NCBI RefSeq assembly: GCF_014696715.1 | Contig: NZ_JACJQO010000018.1 | Coordinates: 1-64,000 of the forward strand | Source of the DNA: Pseudanabaena sp. FACHB-2040 | GTDB lineage: Bacteria > Cyanobacteriota > Cyanobacteriia > Phormidesmidales > Phormidesmidaceae | Length of the DNA: 64,000 bases | Direction of reading: 5' to 3' | Shown here: piece after piece, positions 17,532-26,185 of the stretch | How the letters are laid out: every line of letters starts with the position of its first letter | Position numbering within the stretch: position 1 is the stretch's first letter | Notes under the pieces: model-generated | The model's database searches: none | Told to the model about the DNA's origin: nothing | Seen by the model: the letters and a program-made list of their open reading frames with translations, nothing else | Translations under genes and position numbers: made by a program

Positions 17532-18788
17532 ATGGTAGCAACACCCCACCCCAGCAGCAATATGGAATACGGCCAAGCGTCCCCTGATTTTGAGAAGTCT
17601 GCCGTAGCGGCAGGAGCCGATAACTTCGATGTCGGCAAACTAGCTGAAGCAGACCCCGAACTTGCTGACTTTGAGGCAGATGCTGCTGCCCTGCTCCAGG
17701 GACGTCGCACGACCGACCTTGTGCGGATGTATTTACAGGAAATTGGCCGGGTAAACCTGCTTCGTCGCGACGAGGAGGTAGCCGAGGCCCAGCACGTGCA
17801 GCGCTACATGCAGTTGCTGGAAATGCTGGAGCAGTCGGCTGAGCAGGAAGGAGGTATTTTGGCTACCTACAGTAACCTGCTCAAGGTTCGAGATCGCTTG
17901 ACCTCACACCTAGGTTATCGCCCCTCTCTAGAGCGCTGGGCTAGTGAGGGTGGCGTACCAGTCGAAGAACTGAAGCCAACCCTTTCCCAAGGCAAGCGGC
18001 GGTGGGCGCAACTGGCTCAAATGCCCGTTGCTGAGTTGGAAGTCATGATGACAGAGGGCACCCGCGCTAAGGAGCACATGATTAAGGCCAACCTGCGGTT
18101 GGTCGTGTCTGTTGCTAAGAAGTATCAAAACCGGGGCCTGGAACTGCTGGATTTGATTCAGGAGGGCACGCTGGGTCTAGAGCGGGCAGTCGAAAAATTT
18201 GACCCGACCAAGGGGTATCGCTTTAGCACCTACGCTTATTGGTGGATTCGTCAGGGGATTACGCGGGCGATCGCAACTCAGAGCCGCACTATCCGCCTAC
18301 CGGTGCACATTACCGAAAAGCTCAACAAAATCAAGAAGGCTCAACGCAAGCTGTCTCAAGAAAATGGCCGCACGCCTACGGTAGACGACATTGCTCGCGA
18401 ACTGGACATGACCGGGCCACAGGTGCGCGAGGTGCTGCTGCGGGTGCCCCGATCAGTTTCCCTGGAGACCAAGGTGGGCAAAGAGCGTGACACTGAACTC
18501 GGCGACCTGCTAGAGGCCGACAGCATCTCTCCTGAAGATATGCTGATGCGCGAGTCTCTGCGACGAGATTTGCAGCAGCTCATGACCGACCTCACCAGCC
18601 GCGAACGAGACGTGATTCAGATGCGCTTTGGTCTAGGAGACGGCAACCCCTACTCCCTAGCAGAAATTGGTCGGGCGCTAGATCTTTCCCGAGAGCGGGT
18701 GCGCCAGATTGAGTCCAAAGCGCTGCAAAAACTGCGTCAGCCTAAGCGCCGCAACCGCATTCGCGACTATCTGGAAGCCCTGGGTTAA
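17532..18788 (+). CDS. sigC: Group 2 sigma factor, SigC type
   Basis: 418 residues of the sigma-70 family. Region 1.2 (DLVRMYLQEIGRVNLL) starts near residue 61. A 70-90 residue insert follows, with RDRLTSHLGYRPSLERWA, which is characteristic of cyanobacterial SigC. Region 2 covers KANLRLVVSVAKKYQNRG through YAYWWIRQGITRAIA, region 3 IRLPVHITEKLNKIKKAQ, and region 4 ends with the helix-turn-helix SLAEIGRALDLSRERVRQIE. There is no long N-terminal region 1.1 as in SigA. Group 2 factors redirect RNA polymerase under stress, nutrient shift or stationary phase. It is monocistronic with its own strong terminator. SigC rather than another group 2 type is judged from the insert. Confidence 0.88.
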   Translation: MVATPHPSSNMEYGQASPDFEKSAVAAGADNFDVGKLAEADPELADFEADAAALLQGRRTTDLVRMYLQEIGRVNLLRRDEEVAEAQHVQRYMQLLEMLEQSAEQEGGILATYSNLLKVRDRLTSHLGYRPSLERWASEGGVPVEELKPTLSQGKRRWAQLAQMPVAELEVMMTEGTRAKEHMIKANLRLVVSVAKKYQNRGLELLDLIQEGTLGLERAVEKFDPTKGYRFSTYAYWWIRQGITRAIATQSRTIRLPVHITEKLNKIKKAQRKLSQENGRTPTVDDIARELDMTGPQVREVLLRVPRSVSLETKVGKERDTELGDLLEADSISPEDMLMRESLRRDLQQLMTDLTSRERDVIQMRFGLGDGNPYSLAEIGRALDLSRERVRQIESKALQKLRQPKRRNRIRDYLEALG

Positions 18789-18800
18789 ACGCTGTTGGCA

Positions 18801-18842
18801 GGGGCAAAGCATTCTGAACCAATGCTTTGCCCCTTATTTTTT
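18801..18842 (+). terminator. Strong Rho-independent terminator of sigC
   Basis: GGGGCAAAGCATT at 18801-18813 is a perfect 13-bp inverted match of AATGCTTTGCCCC at 18821-18833 with a 7-base loop, followed by TTATTTTTTG. It lies 12 bases after the sigC stop codon. Confidence 0.93.
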
Positions 18843-18843
18843 G

Positions 18844-18879
18844 CCTAAAAAGAGCCGCCAGAGAGTGCCTCTGGCGGCT
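18844..18879 (-). terminator. Minus-strand terminator for the 54-residue protein gene
   Basis: AGCCGCCAGAG (18853-18863) pairs perfectly with CTCTGGCGGCT (18869-18879) around a 5-base loop. Read on minus it is followed by CTTTTTAGG, so it ends transcripts coming from the small gene at 18955-19119. It sits back to back with the sigC terminator. Confidence 0.8.
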
Positions 18880-18954
18880 TAGTCTGCGTAGATTGGATGT
18901 CAGGAGAATGAAACGGCTAGGAACTTTTTAGGAAAAACTTGTCGGAAGATGAGC

Positions 18955-19119
18955 TTAGGCGTAGTGGTCAATAACGACGGCAGATAGGGCGGCAAAAACG
19001 GTAATGCCTAGTGCCACTAGCGGGTTTTGACCCTGAGCGACGGCAAAGGAAGTAATTACGCCTGCGCCTAACCCTGCGGTGACAGCAGCCTCTACCCAGT
19101 CTTTACGAGCCTTGTACAT
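18955..19119 (-). CDS. 54-residue small membrane protein, unknown
   Basis: Translates from ATG 19119 to MYKARKDWVEAAVTAGLGAG, then VITSFAVAQGQNPLVALG and a C-terminal hydrophobic segment ending VVIDHYA. There are two moderately hydrophobic stretches (about residues 11-28 and 33-50), so it could be a helical hairpin in the membrane. It has its own terminator on the minus strand, which supports real expression. I do not recognise a family with a proven function. Confidence 0.65.
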   Translation of the reverse strand: MYKARKDWVEAAVTAGLGAGVITSFAVAQGQNPLVALGITVFAALSAVVIDHYA

Positions 19120-19289
19120 ACGACAAAAGAACCCCTCAGAGGTATCAAACTAGTTCTCAAGCTATCATCCGGGGGGAGGGCATTTGCGATCGCACCCCCG
19201 ACCTGAAACTAAGCTTTAGGTAGAGATAGTTTTCTTTACATACTGCCAGTCGAGTATTGCCGAATATTAAATTTGTAGGATTAAGGCTA

Positions 19290-19754
19290 TCACTCAGTCT
19301 TACGAATATTGCCTGCTTTGATCCAGCCTTCCTGTCCGTTTTCAGTAACTCGGACTTTAACCCATTGGTTGTCCGGGCTTTCCTCCAACACCACAACGGC
19401 GTCGTTATTGTCAATGCCGCCTAACTGGGCAAACGTGGTGCCTGGACCTTCCCGCAGCACCAGACCAATAGGCTGGACCACAACGGCTTCATAGGCTCCC
19501 TCCTCCAGCTCAGGAGTAGGAGGGGGGTCGGGGGTAGGCGCTGCCTCTGCCGGGGCCGCCGCGGCTTCGGCTTCGCCTGCTTGAGTTTGGGGTGGCTGCG
19601 GCAGCGCATCGTTCTCAAAGGCTGGCTTAGGCGGCAGCACCGCCAGCCGTGCCATGAAGTAGCGAGCAGTTGCCACTCCCGCTAAAGACAGCAGCAGCAG
19701 GGCTGTCACAACCCCTAACACCAGCTTAGATAATCCCGTGAGAAATCCTTTCAT
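19290..19754 (-). CDS. Membrane-anchored SH3-domain protein
   Basis: 154 residues. One N-terminal transmembrane helix (LSKLVLGVVTALLLLSLAGV, about 8-27) is followed by a Pro/Ala/Glu-rich linker (about 40-85). The C-terminal bacterial SH3 domain includes PIGLVLREGPGTTFAQLGGI, VVVLEES and WVKVRV, ending GQEGWIKAGNIRKTE. Bacterial SH3 domains in the envelope often bind peptidoglycan or partner proteins; that role is inferred. It lies 48 bases downstream of ycf46 on the same strand and may be the last gene of that cluster. Confidence 0.85.
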   Translation of the reverse strand: MKGFLTGLSKLVLGVVTALLLLSLAGVATARYFMARLAVLPPKPAFENDALPQPPQTQAGEAEAAAAPAEAAPTPDPPPTPELEEGAYEAVVVQPIGLVLREGPGTTFAQLGGIDNNDAVVVLEESPDNQWVKVRVTENGQEGWIKAGNIRKTE

Positions 19755-19802
19755 AATTGTCAGTCCGTCCCCAGCTAGCCTACGGTTATAGCACAGGGAC
19801 GG

Positions 19803-21326
19803 TCACTCAGGCTGCTGAATTTGCTGCTTCAGCCGATTACTTAATTCATTGCCTCGAGAGGCCAAGCGCGCCTTGCCAGAAGCGGCCCAAGCCTGCAACG
19901 CTTCAATCTGCTCCTGGGCGGTACGGGCTAGGGGCACAATTTGGCTGGCGGCCTCTAAAACGTCGTCTGTCGTGAAGTCCCGGTTTTGGCTAAAGCCAAT
20001 GTGCATGGCTTCAATAAGGGCCTGCTCAATCTCAGCCCCAGAGAAATCGGGCGTTTCGTAGGCCAGGCGAGAGAGGTCGTAACTCTGCACATTGTGTGGG
20101 CGTAAACGGCCTAAATGAACGCCAAAGATGGCCTGCCGCTCTTCTTGGCTGGGCAGGCCCACAAAGAAAATTTCATCGAAACGGCCCCGTCGCAACATTT
20201 CTGGTGGCAGCGCCTGAATATTGTTGGCGGTAGCGACGACAAAGACAGGAGAGGTCTTTTCGGCCATCCATGTGATGAAGGTGCCAAAGACCCGACTGGT
20301 GGTGCCAGAGTCGCTGCGGCCATCGAGCCCGGCAAAGGCCTTATCAATTTCGTCAATCCACAAAATGCAGGGAGCCAACGCCTCTGCTAGCTGAATCATC
20401 TGGCGGGTACGAGACTCAGATTCGCCCACTAAGCCGCCAAACAGCCGCCCTACGTCTAGCCGCAGCAGGGGAAGGTGCCAATGGTGGGCAATGGCTTTGG
20501 CCGTGAGAGACTTGCCGGTGCCCTGAATGCCGATCAGCAGCAACCCTCGGGGATGGGGCAGGCCGTATTGGCGGGCTCGCTCTGAGAAAGCACTGCCACG
20601 TCTGAGCAGCCAGTCCTTGAGGTTGTCGAGACCGCCAATATCAGAAATTTGCTCGGTGGCTGGGTAGAAGTCGAGAATCTGGGTCTGCCGGATGGTCTGC
20701 CGCTTCTCCTCCAGAATTAAGTCCAGGTCGCTGGCCTGAAACGATCCATGGGCAGCAATGGCGCGGGCCAACACCCGCCGAATGCGCTCTAGGGAAAGTC
20801 CCTGACAGGTTTGCACCAGCTCGTCAATTAAGGCGGCAGAGAGAGAGCTGCCGGTTGCCAGCAGCAGTCGCTCGACCTCGGTTCGAATCTCAGCCGGGGC
20901 AGGTAGGGCAAAGTCTAGAACTGTGACTAGCTCACTAAGGTCGTCTGGAATAGCGAGCTGGGGAGACAGAATAACAATGTTCTTGGGCTGGGACTTGAGT
21001 AGTCGGGCCAAATTCCGCAGCTTTCGAGAGATGGCAGTGTCATCCAAAAAGCGATGGTAGTCGCGCAGGATAAAAATTGCTGCCGCTGATGCCGGCAGTT
21101 TTTCAATCAGCTCTAGGGCCTGAAGTGGATTGCGGCGACCAAATCCAGCATCATTGAGGTTGCCCTGGTAGCCGTCAACAAAGTCCCAGACATAGACGCC
21201 CCGACCGCCCTGATCTCGGGCACAATGTGCGATCGCACCCTCTGCCCGTTCCTCCTCGGAGGTGGCAATGTAAACGATGGGGTACCGTGCCCGGATCAGA
21301 AGACTGAGTTCGTCTGCAAAGTTCAT
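19803..21326 (-). CDS. ycf46: AAA ATPase Ycf46
   Basis: 507 residues from the ATG at 21326, MNFADELSLLIRARYPIVYI, which is the expected Ycf46 start; a TTG 15 bases upstream is less likely. The N-terminal half is the Ycf46-specific domain (VYVWDFVDGYQGN, IFILRDYHRFLDD). The C-terminal half is an AAA module: GIQGTGKSLTAKAIA (Walker A), ILWIDEIDKAF (Walker B), MLRRGRFDEIFFVGLP (arginine finger region). Ycf46 is encoded in some plastids and in cyanobacteria and has been linked to photosynthesis and inorganic carbon uptake. It follows DUF177 by 71 bases on the same strand. Confidence 0.92.
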   Translation of the reverse strand: MNFADELSLLIRARYPIVYIATSEEERAEGAIAHCARDQGGRGVYVWDFVDGYQGNLNDAGFGRRNPLQALELIEKLPASAAAIFILRDYHRFLDDTAISRKLRNLARLLKSQPKNIVILSPQLAIPDDLSELVTVLDFALPAPAEIRTEVERLLLATGSSLSAALIDELVQTCQGLSLERIRRVLARAIAAHGSFQASDLDLILEEKRQTIRQTQILDFYPATEQISDIGGLDNLKDWLLRRGSAFSERARQYGLPHPRGLLLIGIQGTGKSLTAKAIAHHWHLPLLRLDVGRLFGGLVGESESRTRQMIQLAEALAPCILWIDEIDKAFAGLDGRSDSGTTSRVFGTFITWMAEKTSPVFVVATANNIQALPPEMLRRGRFDEIFFVGLPSQEERQAIFGVHLGRLRPHNVQSYDLSRLAYETPDFSGAEIEQALIEAMHIGFSQNRDFTTDDVLEAASQIVPLARTAQEQIEALQAWAASGKARLASRGNELSNRLKQQIQQPE

Positions 21327-21397
21327 ACCGCTGCCCTGCAATGACCACTTCTAGCCTAGGGTAACCTGGCCGATACGAGGTGCGGCTTTGGGCTGAG

Positions 21398-21928
21398 CTA
21401 TTGAGCGGTGTCTTCGGGCAGATGCACCTTCAGTTGAGCTAGGGCCGCCCAGCGGCGATCCACATCGCTAGCCTTGGCGTTACTTTGCTTTAGCGAAATA
21501 CCCTGGCAGTCGGCACTGCAGATCTGTTGTTGGGGCAGCGCTAGACAAAGCTGCTCATAGAGCCAACCTTGCGGCGAGAAATAGCCGTCGGGCGGTAGGG
21601 TTTCTACCAGATCCTCGACAGCGACTTCCCGTTCTAACGAGTAGTTCTCAGCCTCAACATCAGGATCTTGCAGCCAAATCAGTTCCTTAGGAGCAACCAA
21701 CAGCCGATGGTTGTAATTTTGCAGGCAACGGTGGCAAGTCAGGGTAATAATGGCTTCACCCCGACCCTGCACTTCCAGATAGTTGCCTTGGTGTGTGACT
21801 GTGACTTCTCCCCGCACAGGAGTCAACGTTTCTAGTTCTGGGTAGTAAGTCTCGATATCGATCGCTTTGGTCTTTGCCGGAGCCTGCAACAGGTTCGGAA
21901 TGTAGACCGCTTCCGTACTAGGTTTCAT
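21398..21928 (-). CDS. DUF177/YceD family protein
   Basis: 176 residues. The core has GEVTVTHQGNYLEVQGRGEA, ITLTCHRCLQNY with a CxxC pair, and the later QICSADCQGI with a second Cys pair. This four-cysteine pattern is typical of DUF177 (YceD), whose members influence 23S rRNA accumulation and ribosome assembly. The start overlaps the end of the R3H gene by 11 bases, which indicates translational coupling. Its place beside yidC and rnpA rather than rpmF is the cyanobacterial arrangement. Confidence 0.85.
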   Translation of the reverse strand: MKPSTEAVYIPNLLQAPAKTKAIDIETYYPELETLTPVRGEVTVTHQGNYLEVQGRGEAIITLTCHRCLQNYNHRLLVAPKELIWLQDPDVEAENYSLEREVAVEDLVETLPPDGYFSPQGWLYEQLCLALPQQQICSADCQGISLKQSNAKASDVDRRWAALAQLKVHLPEDTAQ

Positions 21929-22427
21929 GACCTTCTTGAAGTCCCGCCTGGCGGACCACTAGACGACGATCCGGCTCTCTGCCTCGGCTAAAGGTTTCTA
22001 GTCCTTCATGGATCTTGAGGAAATGATGGACTTGGCGGCGTTCAGCTGAAGACAAATCCCGAATTTCAAATTCCTTCCCGGTGGCCTGAGCCTGCTCTGC
22101 CGCCTGGGCTGCTATGGCCTCAAGCTCAGCCTGCCGGCGAGCTCGATACCCTGCTAATTCAATCGTAAAGGCTTGCTGCCCGTCTGTGTCTTTGCCCAGG
22201 TTAAGCAGCGTGTTGGCTAGATACTGCATCGAATCTAGCGTTGCCCCTCGGGGACCAATCAGCCCTTCTACCTGAGCTTGAGAAAGATGGGTTTCATCGA
22301 TAACCAACCAGCAGCTAGAACCGGCAGCATCTTCAACCAGCTGGGGGGAAACAGTTGCCTCGAGCCCTTGAAACGAAAGCAGACTTTCTAACCAGGACAC
22401 TCCTGCGGCTTGAGATTGTTCGTTCAT
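21918..22427 (-). CDS. jag: Jag-type KH/R3H RNA-binding protein
   Basis: 169 residues. There is a KH-like domain (VEGLIGPRGATLDSMQYLAN, about residues 73-92) carrying the GxxG loop, and an R3H domain (SSAERRQVHHFLKIHEGLET, about 126-145) with the Arg-x3-His motif. The long N-terminal Jag domain of Firmicutes is missing or very short. Jag/KhpB-type proteins bind RNA, and their genes are regularly found beside yidC, as here (6-base gap). It is probably co-transcribed with yidC and DUF177. Confidence 0.88.
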   Translation of the reverse strand: MNEQSQAAGVSWLESLLSFQGLEATVSPQLVEDAAGSSCWLVIDETHLSQAQVEGLIGPRGATLDSMQYLANTLLNLGKDTDGQQAFTIELAGYRARRQAELEAIAAQAAEQAQATGKEFEIRDLSSAERRQVHHFLKIHEGLETFSRGREPDRRLVVRQAGLQEGHET

Positions 22428-22433
22428 AGGAGA

Positions 22434-23582
22434 TCAGGCTTTTTTCTTAGACCGGCTGCCAGGTTCAAAGGGAAGCGCCTGGCGACCATCTCCACTACTG
22501 GCTTTAGCGGCTTCAGCATCTACAATTTTTTGCAGATTCTCAGGCAGCGGTTCGCGTGAAAGGATGAAAGACTGTAGGGTTTGGAAGATGTTCGCAATCA
22601 GCATGTACATCAGAACGCCAGCAGGCAGCGGGAAGAACAGGAACATGCCCGAGAAGATGATTGGCGTGAACTTGTTGACCGCGTTTTGCTGAGGGTTGTC
22701 GCTGGTGGGGCCTTGACCCGACAGAACCTGGTTGGCATAGAGGCTAACGCCAAAGAGCAACACCATAATCAAGATATCCCAGTGGATGTCGCCCCCATCT
22801 CCGGTCACGCCCACCCGGCCTAGGGCCTTGATGAATAGAAACCCTTTGTTGGAAGCTAGCCCCGGAACCTTTATCTGAACTGTGGCGTCTCCTGGAGCTA
22901 AGGCTTTGATATTGCCTGCTTCGTCAACTTCAATCAGCTCTTGGCCTTTAGTGACCTCCACCTTAACTGGCAGAGTCTCCTCGGGATTATTCTCAGCGAT
23001 CAGGTCAGACAGCGACCGTCCGTCTGCGGTCTGCAGCTTGATGTCTGTTTTCTCGCCTACCAGCAGCCGGTTGCCGCTCGGCACAACGGCTGTTACAGGA
23101 ACGTGAACCCCATCGGCAACGTAGACAGTCTGAGGGGAGGTCGAAAAAGTCTGCGGCTGAATTTGCTCGACTTTTTCCTGCGGAAAGATCTGGAAGTTGA
23201 CGTTGTAGGGAATGTCTGAAAACGGCGAGCCCCGAAGCGTGGCAAAGAGGGCAAAGAGAATAGGCATTTGCACCAGCACTGGCAAGCACCCAGCCAGCGG
23301 GTTGCCAAACTCCTTGTAAACCTTGCCCATCTCCTCCTGGAGCTTAGCCGGATCGTCTTTGTGGCGCTCTTGAAGTTCCTTGACCCGCTTTTGCATAGCG
23401 GGTTGGGCGACCTTCATGCGACGCATGTTGCGGATCGATCCAGCATTTAAAGGGTAGAGCGCGAACCGGATGACCAGGGTCAACGCCACAATTGCCAATC
23501 CATAGCTCGGCACAATCCCGTAGAAAAAATCCAGGATTGGCCGCATGATGTTGTCAGAAAGAAATCCGATACCGAAGTCCAT
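22434..23582 (-). CDS. yidC: Membrane protein insertase YidC/Oxa1/Alb3
   Basis: 382 residues. The N-terminus has a helix [20 protein letters not shown] and then [20 protein letters not shown], the conserved hydrophilic-groove helix with its Arg. The cytoplasmic hairpin [20 protein letters not shown] and [20 protein letters not shown] follow. A soluble lumenal/periplasmic insert of about 130 residues precedes the last two helices. The tail is basic (SRSKKKA). It inserts membrane proteins such as photosynthetic subunits, alone or with Sec, in plasma and thylakoid membranes. It sits in the rpmH-rnpA-yidC neighbourhood. Confidence 0.94.
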   Translation of the reverse strand: MDFGIGFLSDNIMRPILDFFYGIVPSYGLAIVALTLVIRFALYPLNAGSIRNMRRMKVAQPAMQKRVKELQERHKDDPAKLQEEMGKVYKEFGNPLAGCLPVLVQMPILFALFATLRGSPFSDIPYNVNFQIFPQEKVEQIQPQTFSTSPQTVYVADGVHVPVTAVVPSGNRLLVGEKTDIKLQTADGRSLSDLIAENNPEETLPVKVEVTKGQELIEVDEAGNIKALAPGDATVQIKVPGLASNKGFLFIKALGRVGVTGDGGDIHWDILIMVLLFGVSLYANQVLSGQGPTSDNPQQNAVNKFTPIIFSGMFLFFPLPAGVLMYMLIANIFQTLQSFILSREPLPENLQKIVDAEAAKASSGDGRQALPFEPGSRSKKKA

Positions 23583-23658
23583 GCGCGCTCTGCCCTAAAC
23601 GTGGCCTCAATTTCAATTACGACTCTACTCTATCTGAAAGAGTCTCAACCAGTTGAAA

Positions 23659-24054
23659 TTACCGGCTACCCAGTGTCCCGCTCACGGCGCGGGCCTGGGG
23701 TGAAATTTTTTCGTTGATATAGTCGTACACGCCCCGAAAGTTGGGCATGGCTCTAAGCTCTAGACGGTTGCCGTCTTTGAGGGTGACGACCATGTCGCCC
23801 CATAGCCCAATACCACGAGGTACGGTGACGATTTTGGCGATCTCGGAGTAGACGATATCAGTGCGATCGCGACCGCCCCAGCCACCTGTGACCGAAATCC
23901 GCCGGTTGGTAATGCGGTAGCGCAGCCAGATAGCGCGAGTTACAGCACCTACGGTCAGGGGGATGCAGATCACCGTGAAGGCCAGCAGCACATTGATAAT
24001 AAGATCCCCAATATGAGGACCCCCTTCGTAAAACACATCCTCACGAATGCCCAT
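23659..24054 (-). CDS. Bacterial PH-domain membrane protein
   Basis: 131 residues from ATG 24054. It has one strong transmembrane segment (IGDLIINVLLAFTVICIPLT, about 15-34) followed by a PH-like module: ITNRRISVTGGWGGRDRTDI, YSEIAKIVTVPRGIGLWGDM, then VTLKDGNRLELRAMPN. It matches the bPH2/YdbS-like family of unknown role. The start lies inside the end of rnpA (14-base overlap), so the two are translationally coupled. Its position between rnpA and yidC suggests it belongs to the same operon. Confidence 0.82.
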   Translation of the reverse strand: MGIREDVFYEGGPHIGDLIINVLLAFTVICIPLTVGAVTRAIWLRYRITNRRISVTGGWGGRDRTDIVYSEIAKIVTVPRGIGLWGDMVVTLKDGNRLELRAMPNFRGVYDYINEKISPQARAVSGTLGSR

Positions 24055-24427
24055 CAATTACCTCAAGCTTTGAAAGTAGCTGCTCTAATTCTCGCAAAAA
24101 TTCGCCATATTCGCATTCAACTGAGTCAGGGCGCACGATCACGACGATCTGTAGGCCGCAGCGAATCGATGGCAAGAGCTGACGGATTGCTGCCCGAACC
24201 TGGCGCTTAAGCCGATTACGGATAACCGCCCGTTTGCTAACTTTCTGGCTAATGGAAATGCCAAATTTAGGAGGATCTGCTTTAACCTCGTTTAACCCAG
24301 GTGAAGCAGCCGTGTTTTGGGCCAATACTCGCACTACAAGGTGCTCAGAAACCGCTTTGCTGCCGTGCCGGTAAACGGCGGAGAACTCTCGGGAGTGTCT
24401 CAGGCGATGTTGCTTGGGTAAAGCCAC
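24041..24427 (-). CDS. rnpA: Ribonuclease P protein component
   Basis: 128 residues starting at GTG 24427 (MALPKQHRLRHSREFSAVYR). It contains FGISISQKVSKRAVIRNRLK followed by RQVRAAIRQ, the RNR signature that binds the P RNA. The early LRHSREFSAVYRHGSK is also conserved. It supports the ribozyme in 5' processing of tRNA precursors. It lies 95 bases downstream of rpmH, the nearly universal pairing, and overlaps the PH-domain gene. Confidence 0.94.
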   Translation of the reverse strand: MALPKQHRLRHSREFSAVYRHGSKAVSEHLVVRVLAQNTAASPGLNEVKADPPKFGISISQKVSKRAVIRNRLKRQVRAAIRQLLPSIRCGLQIVVIVRPDSVECEYGEFLRELEQLLSKLEVIDGHS

Positions 24428-24522
24428 CTAACTGTCTCGCCAAGAGAACTATAAACTCACTGTCCTACCCATTTTCCCAAAGGGGGCTGGGTGTAACAAG
24501 GACATTTGCAGCACTCAGGAGA

Positions 24523-24660
24523 TTACACGGCCAGACGAGCCCGACCCTTGCGGCGACGGGCTTTGATTACGTTCTGTCCATTTGAAGTTCTCATTCTGGC
24601 CCGAAACCCTGAGGTTCGTTTCTGTTTTCGGTTGGTCCCTTCTAGGGTGCGCTTAGTCAT
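24523..24660 (-). CDS. rpmH: 50S ribosomal protein L34
   Basis: 45 residues: [20 protein letters not shown], then [20 protein letters not shown] and ARLAV. This is complete L34, extremely basic and of normal length. It begins the minus-strand cluster leading into rnpA and yidC. ATG 24660 is the only plausible start. Confidence 0.97.
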   Translation of the reverse strand: MTKRTLEGTNRKQKRTSGFRARMRTSNGQNVIKARRRKGRARLAV

Positions 24661-24737
24661 TGATCAGTCTCCCGTACGCCAAATCTCTAAAAAGTCACAA
24701 ATGAGAATTGTAGCACTCTAGAGGCTGGCTACCATAG

Positions 24738-25301
24738 CTATTCGGCAGAAACTTCTAAGGGCCAGGTGCCAGCATACTGTCGAATGACGTCGCCTTGATA
24801 CATCATTTTCAAGTTGAAGTAGTGGACGCCAAATCGCCGAGGATTTTGAACGTTGGAGATCACCACGACTAGGTTGGAGCGGGCCGGGATGGGTTCGCTG
24901 GGGTAAATCTCGATGCGGCGGTTGGCCTCGTCCCAGATCACGTCATCAACGGGAATAACGGAGTCTCCGCGGTAGCGGCCTTGGCGCAATTCGATGTTGT
25001 CAGCGTTGAACTGGCCCTGAAAAGTCTCTGGGTAGGTGATTTCCATCTCTAGTACCTCGCGAGGCAGCTTGTTGTTGGCAACTCGCAGGTAGTAGCGGGC
25101 ATTGGGGCTGCTGGGTCGATTGCGGTCAATGCTGTAGGCCAGCCGGTTTTCAGGGGCGAGGCCGCCAAAGATGGTGATGCCGCTAGTGGTCTCTTGTGCC
25201 ATGAGGCGGCTAGAGATCATTGGCGCGAAACCCGTTGCGATCGCAAGCCCCAACGTGATTAGGCCTACAGCGGCAGCGCGAGACTTGAGTTTAATTGTCA
25301 T
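24738..25301 (-). CDS. DUF2808 secreted protein
   Basis: 187 residues from ATG 25301 (MTIKLKSRAAAVGLITLGLA); the reading frame extends further upstream to 25499 but the conserved signal peptide starts here. The signal is followed by a likely cleavage after SSRLMAQ. The mature part has GGLAPENRLAYSIDRNRPSS, RYYLRVANNKLPREVLEMEI and HYFNLKMMYQGDVIRQYAGT, the pattern of DUF2808, a cyanobacterial exported family of unknown function. GGGAG lies 11 bases upstream. It is upstream of rpmH on the same strand but separated by 77 bases. Confidence 0.82.
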   Translation of the reverse strand: MTIKLKSRAAAVGLITLGLAIATGFAPMISSRLMAQETTSGITIFGGLAPENRLAYSIDRNRPSSPNARYYLRVANNKLPREVLEMEITYPETFQGQFNADNIELRQGRYRGDSVIPVDDVIWDEANRRIEIYPSEPIPARSNLVVVISNVQNPRRFGVHYFNLKMMYQGDVIRQYAGTWPLEVSAE

Positions 25302-25580
25302 AAGTCCATAACTCCCAAGAAAAAACGAGCAGGGATAGGCAAATAGAGGGATTGTCAATTCTTCCCGCTGATGCGATGACGTTGCTTTTGTCCCAAAGGT
25401 GCCCAGGTCAAGGCTCTCTCCCCTAAGGACACTAAGAGCAAGCTTTAACGAAACACAGGGTCGATCCAACTTCGCCCTTGACAAGTCGGATCCTACCATT
25501 TGTTCAGCCGTTCTCTATAGAGCAAACAGCGGGGATTGCTGCAGCCTATCCTAAGAGGCAGAGTGAGCGGTAAGGGATTT

Positions 25581-26042
25581 ATGACAGTTGAGATAACGGC
25601 CCAAGTTCGCCGGGCTACGCTGGCGGATGGTGATGCGATCGCACAATTTAACCTGGCAATGGCTCAGGAAACCGAGGGCAAAGCGCTGGATGCGGCAACT
25701 GTGGGAGCCGGTGTAGTGTCGCTAATGCACCAGCCCCAATATGGTTTCTATACCGTGGTCGAGACGCAGACAGGCTTGGCTGGGTGTTTGCTGATTACCT
25801 ACGAATGGAGCGACTGGCGCAACGGCCTGATCTGGTGGATTCAGAGTGTATACGTCCATCCAGACTACCGGCGGCAGGGCCTTTTTAAGCAGCTCTATGC
25901 CCAGGTGCGCGAGTGGGCTCAAGCAGAGGAAGCCTGCGGTCTGCGGCTGTACGTAGAGGCAGCGAATCACTCGGCCCAATCTACCTATACTGCGCTGGGC
26001 ATGAAACCCGCTGGATATCAGGTCTTTGAGGCTCTGTTTTAG
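25581..26042 (+). CDS. GNAT family N-acetyltransferase
   Basis: 153 residues from ATG 25581 with AAGGG close upstream; a TTG start at 25536 is less likely. The acetyl-CoA binding motif is SVYVHPDYRRQGLFKQLYAQ (V-x-P-x-x-R-x-x-G). The rest is the usual GNAT fold, beginning RRATLADGDAIAQFNLAMAQ and ending HSAQSTYTALGMKPAGYQVF. It transfers an acetyl group to an unidentified amine. It stands alone between DUF2808 and dps. Confidence 0.85.
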   Translation: MTVEITAQVRRATLADGDAIAQFNLAMAQETEGKALDAATVGAGVVSLMHQPQYGFYTVVETQTGLAGCLLITYEWSDWRNGLIWWIQSVYVHPDYRRQGLFKQLYAQVREWAQAEEACGLRLYVEAANHSAQSTYTALGMKPAGYQVFEALF

Positions 26043-26185
26043 GGAGTTTCTGGAAATAGGGCAGCCAGATTGCAAGTCGTAGTCATAACGACTATGATTA
26101 AGAGGTGAACATTCAGTTTGAGTGATAGTATTCAGGCAAGTGTGGATTAGCCCGATCGCTTGCCAATTCTTTGGAGAAGATTTCT

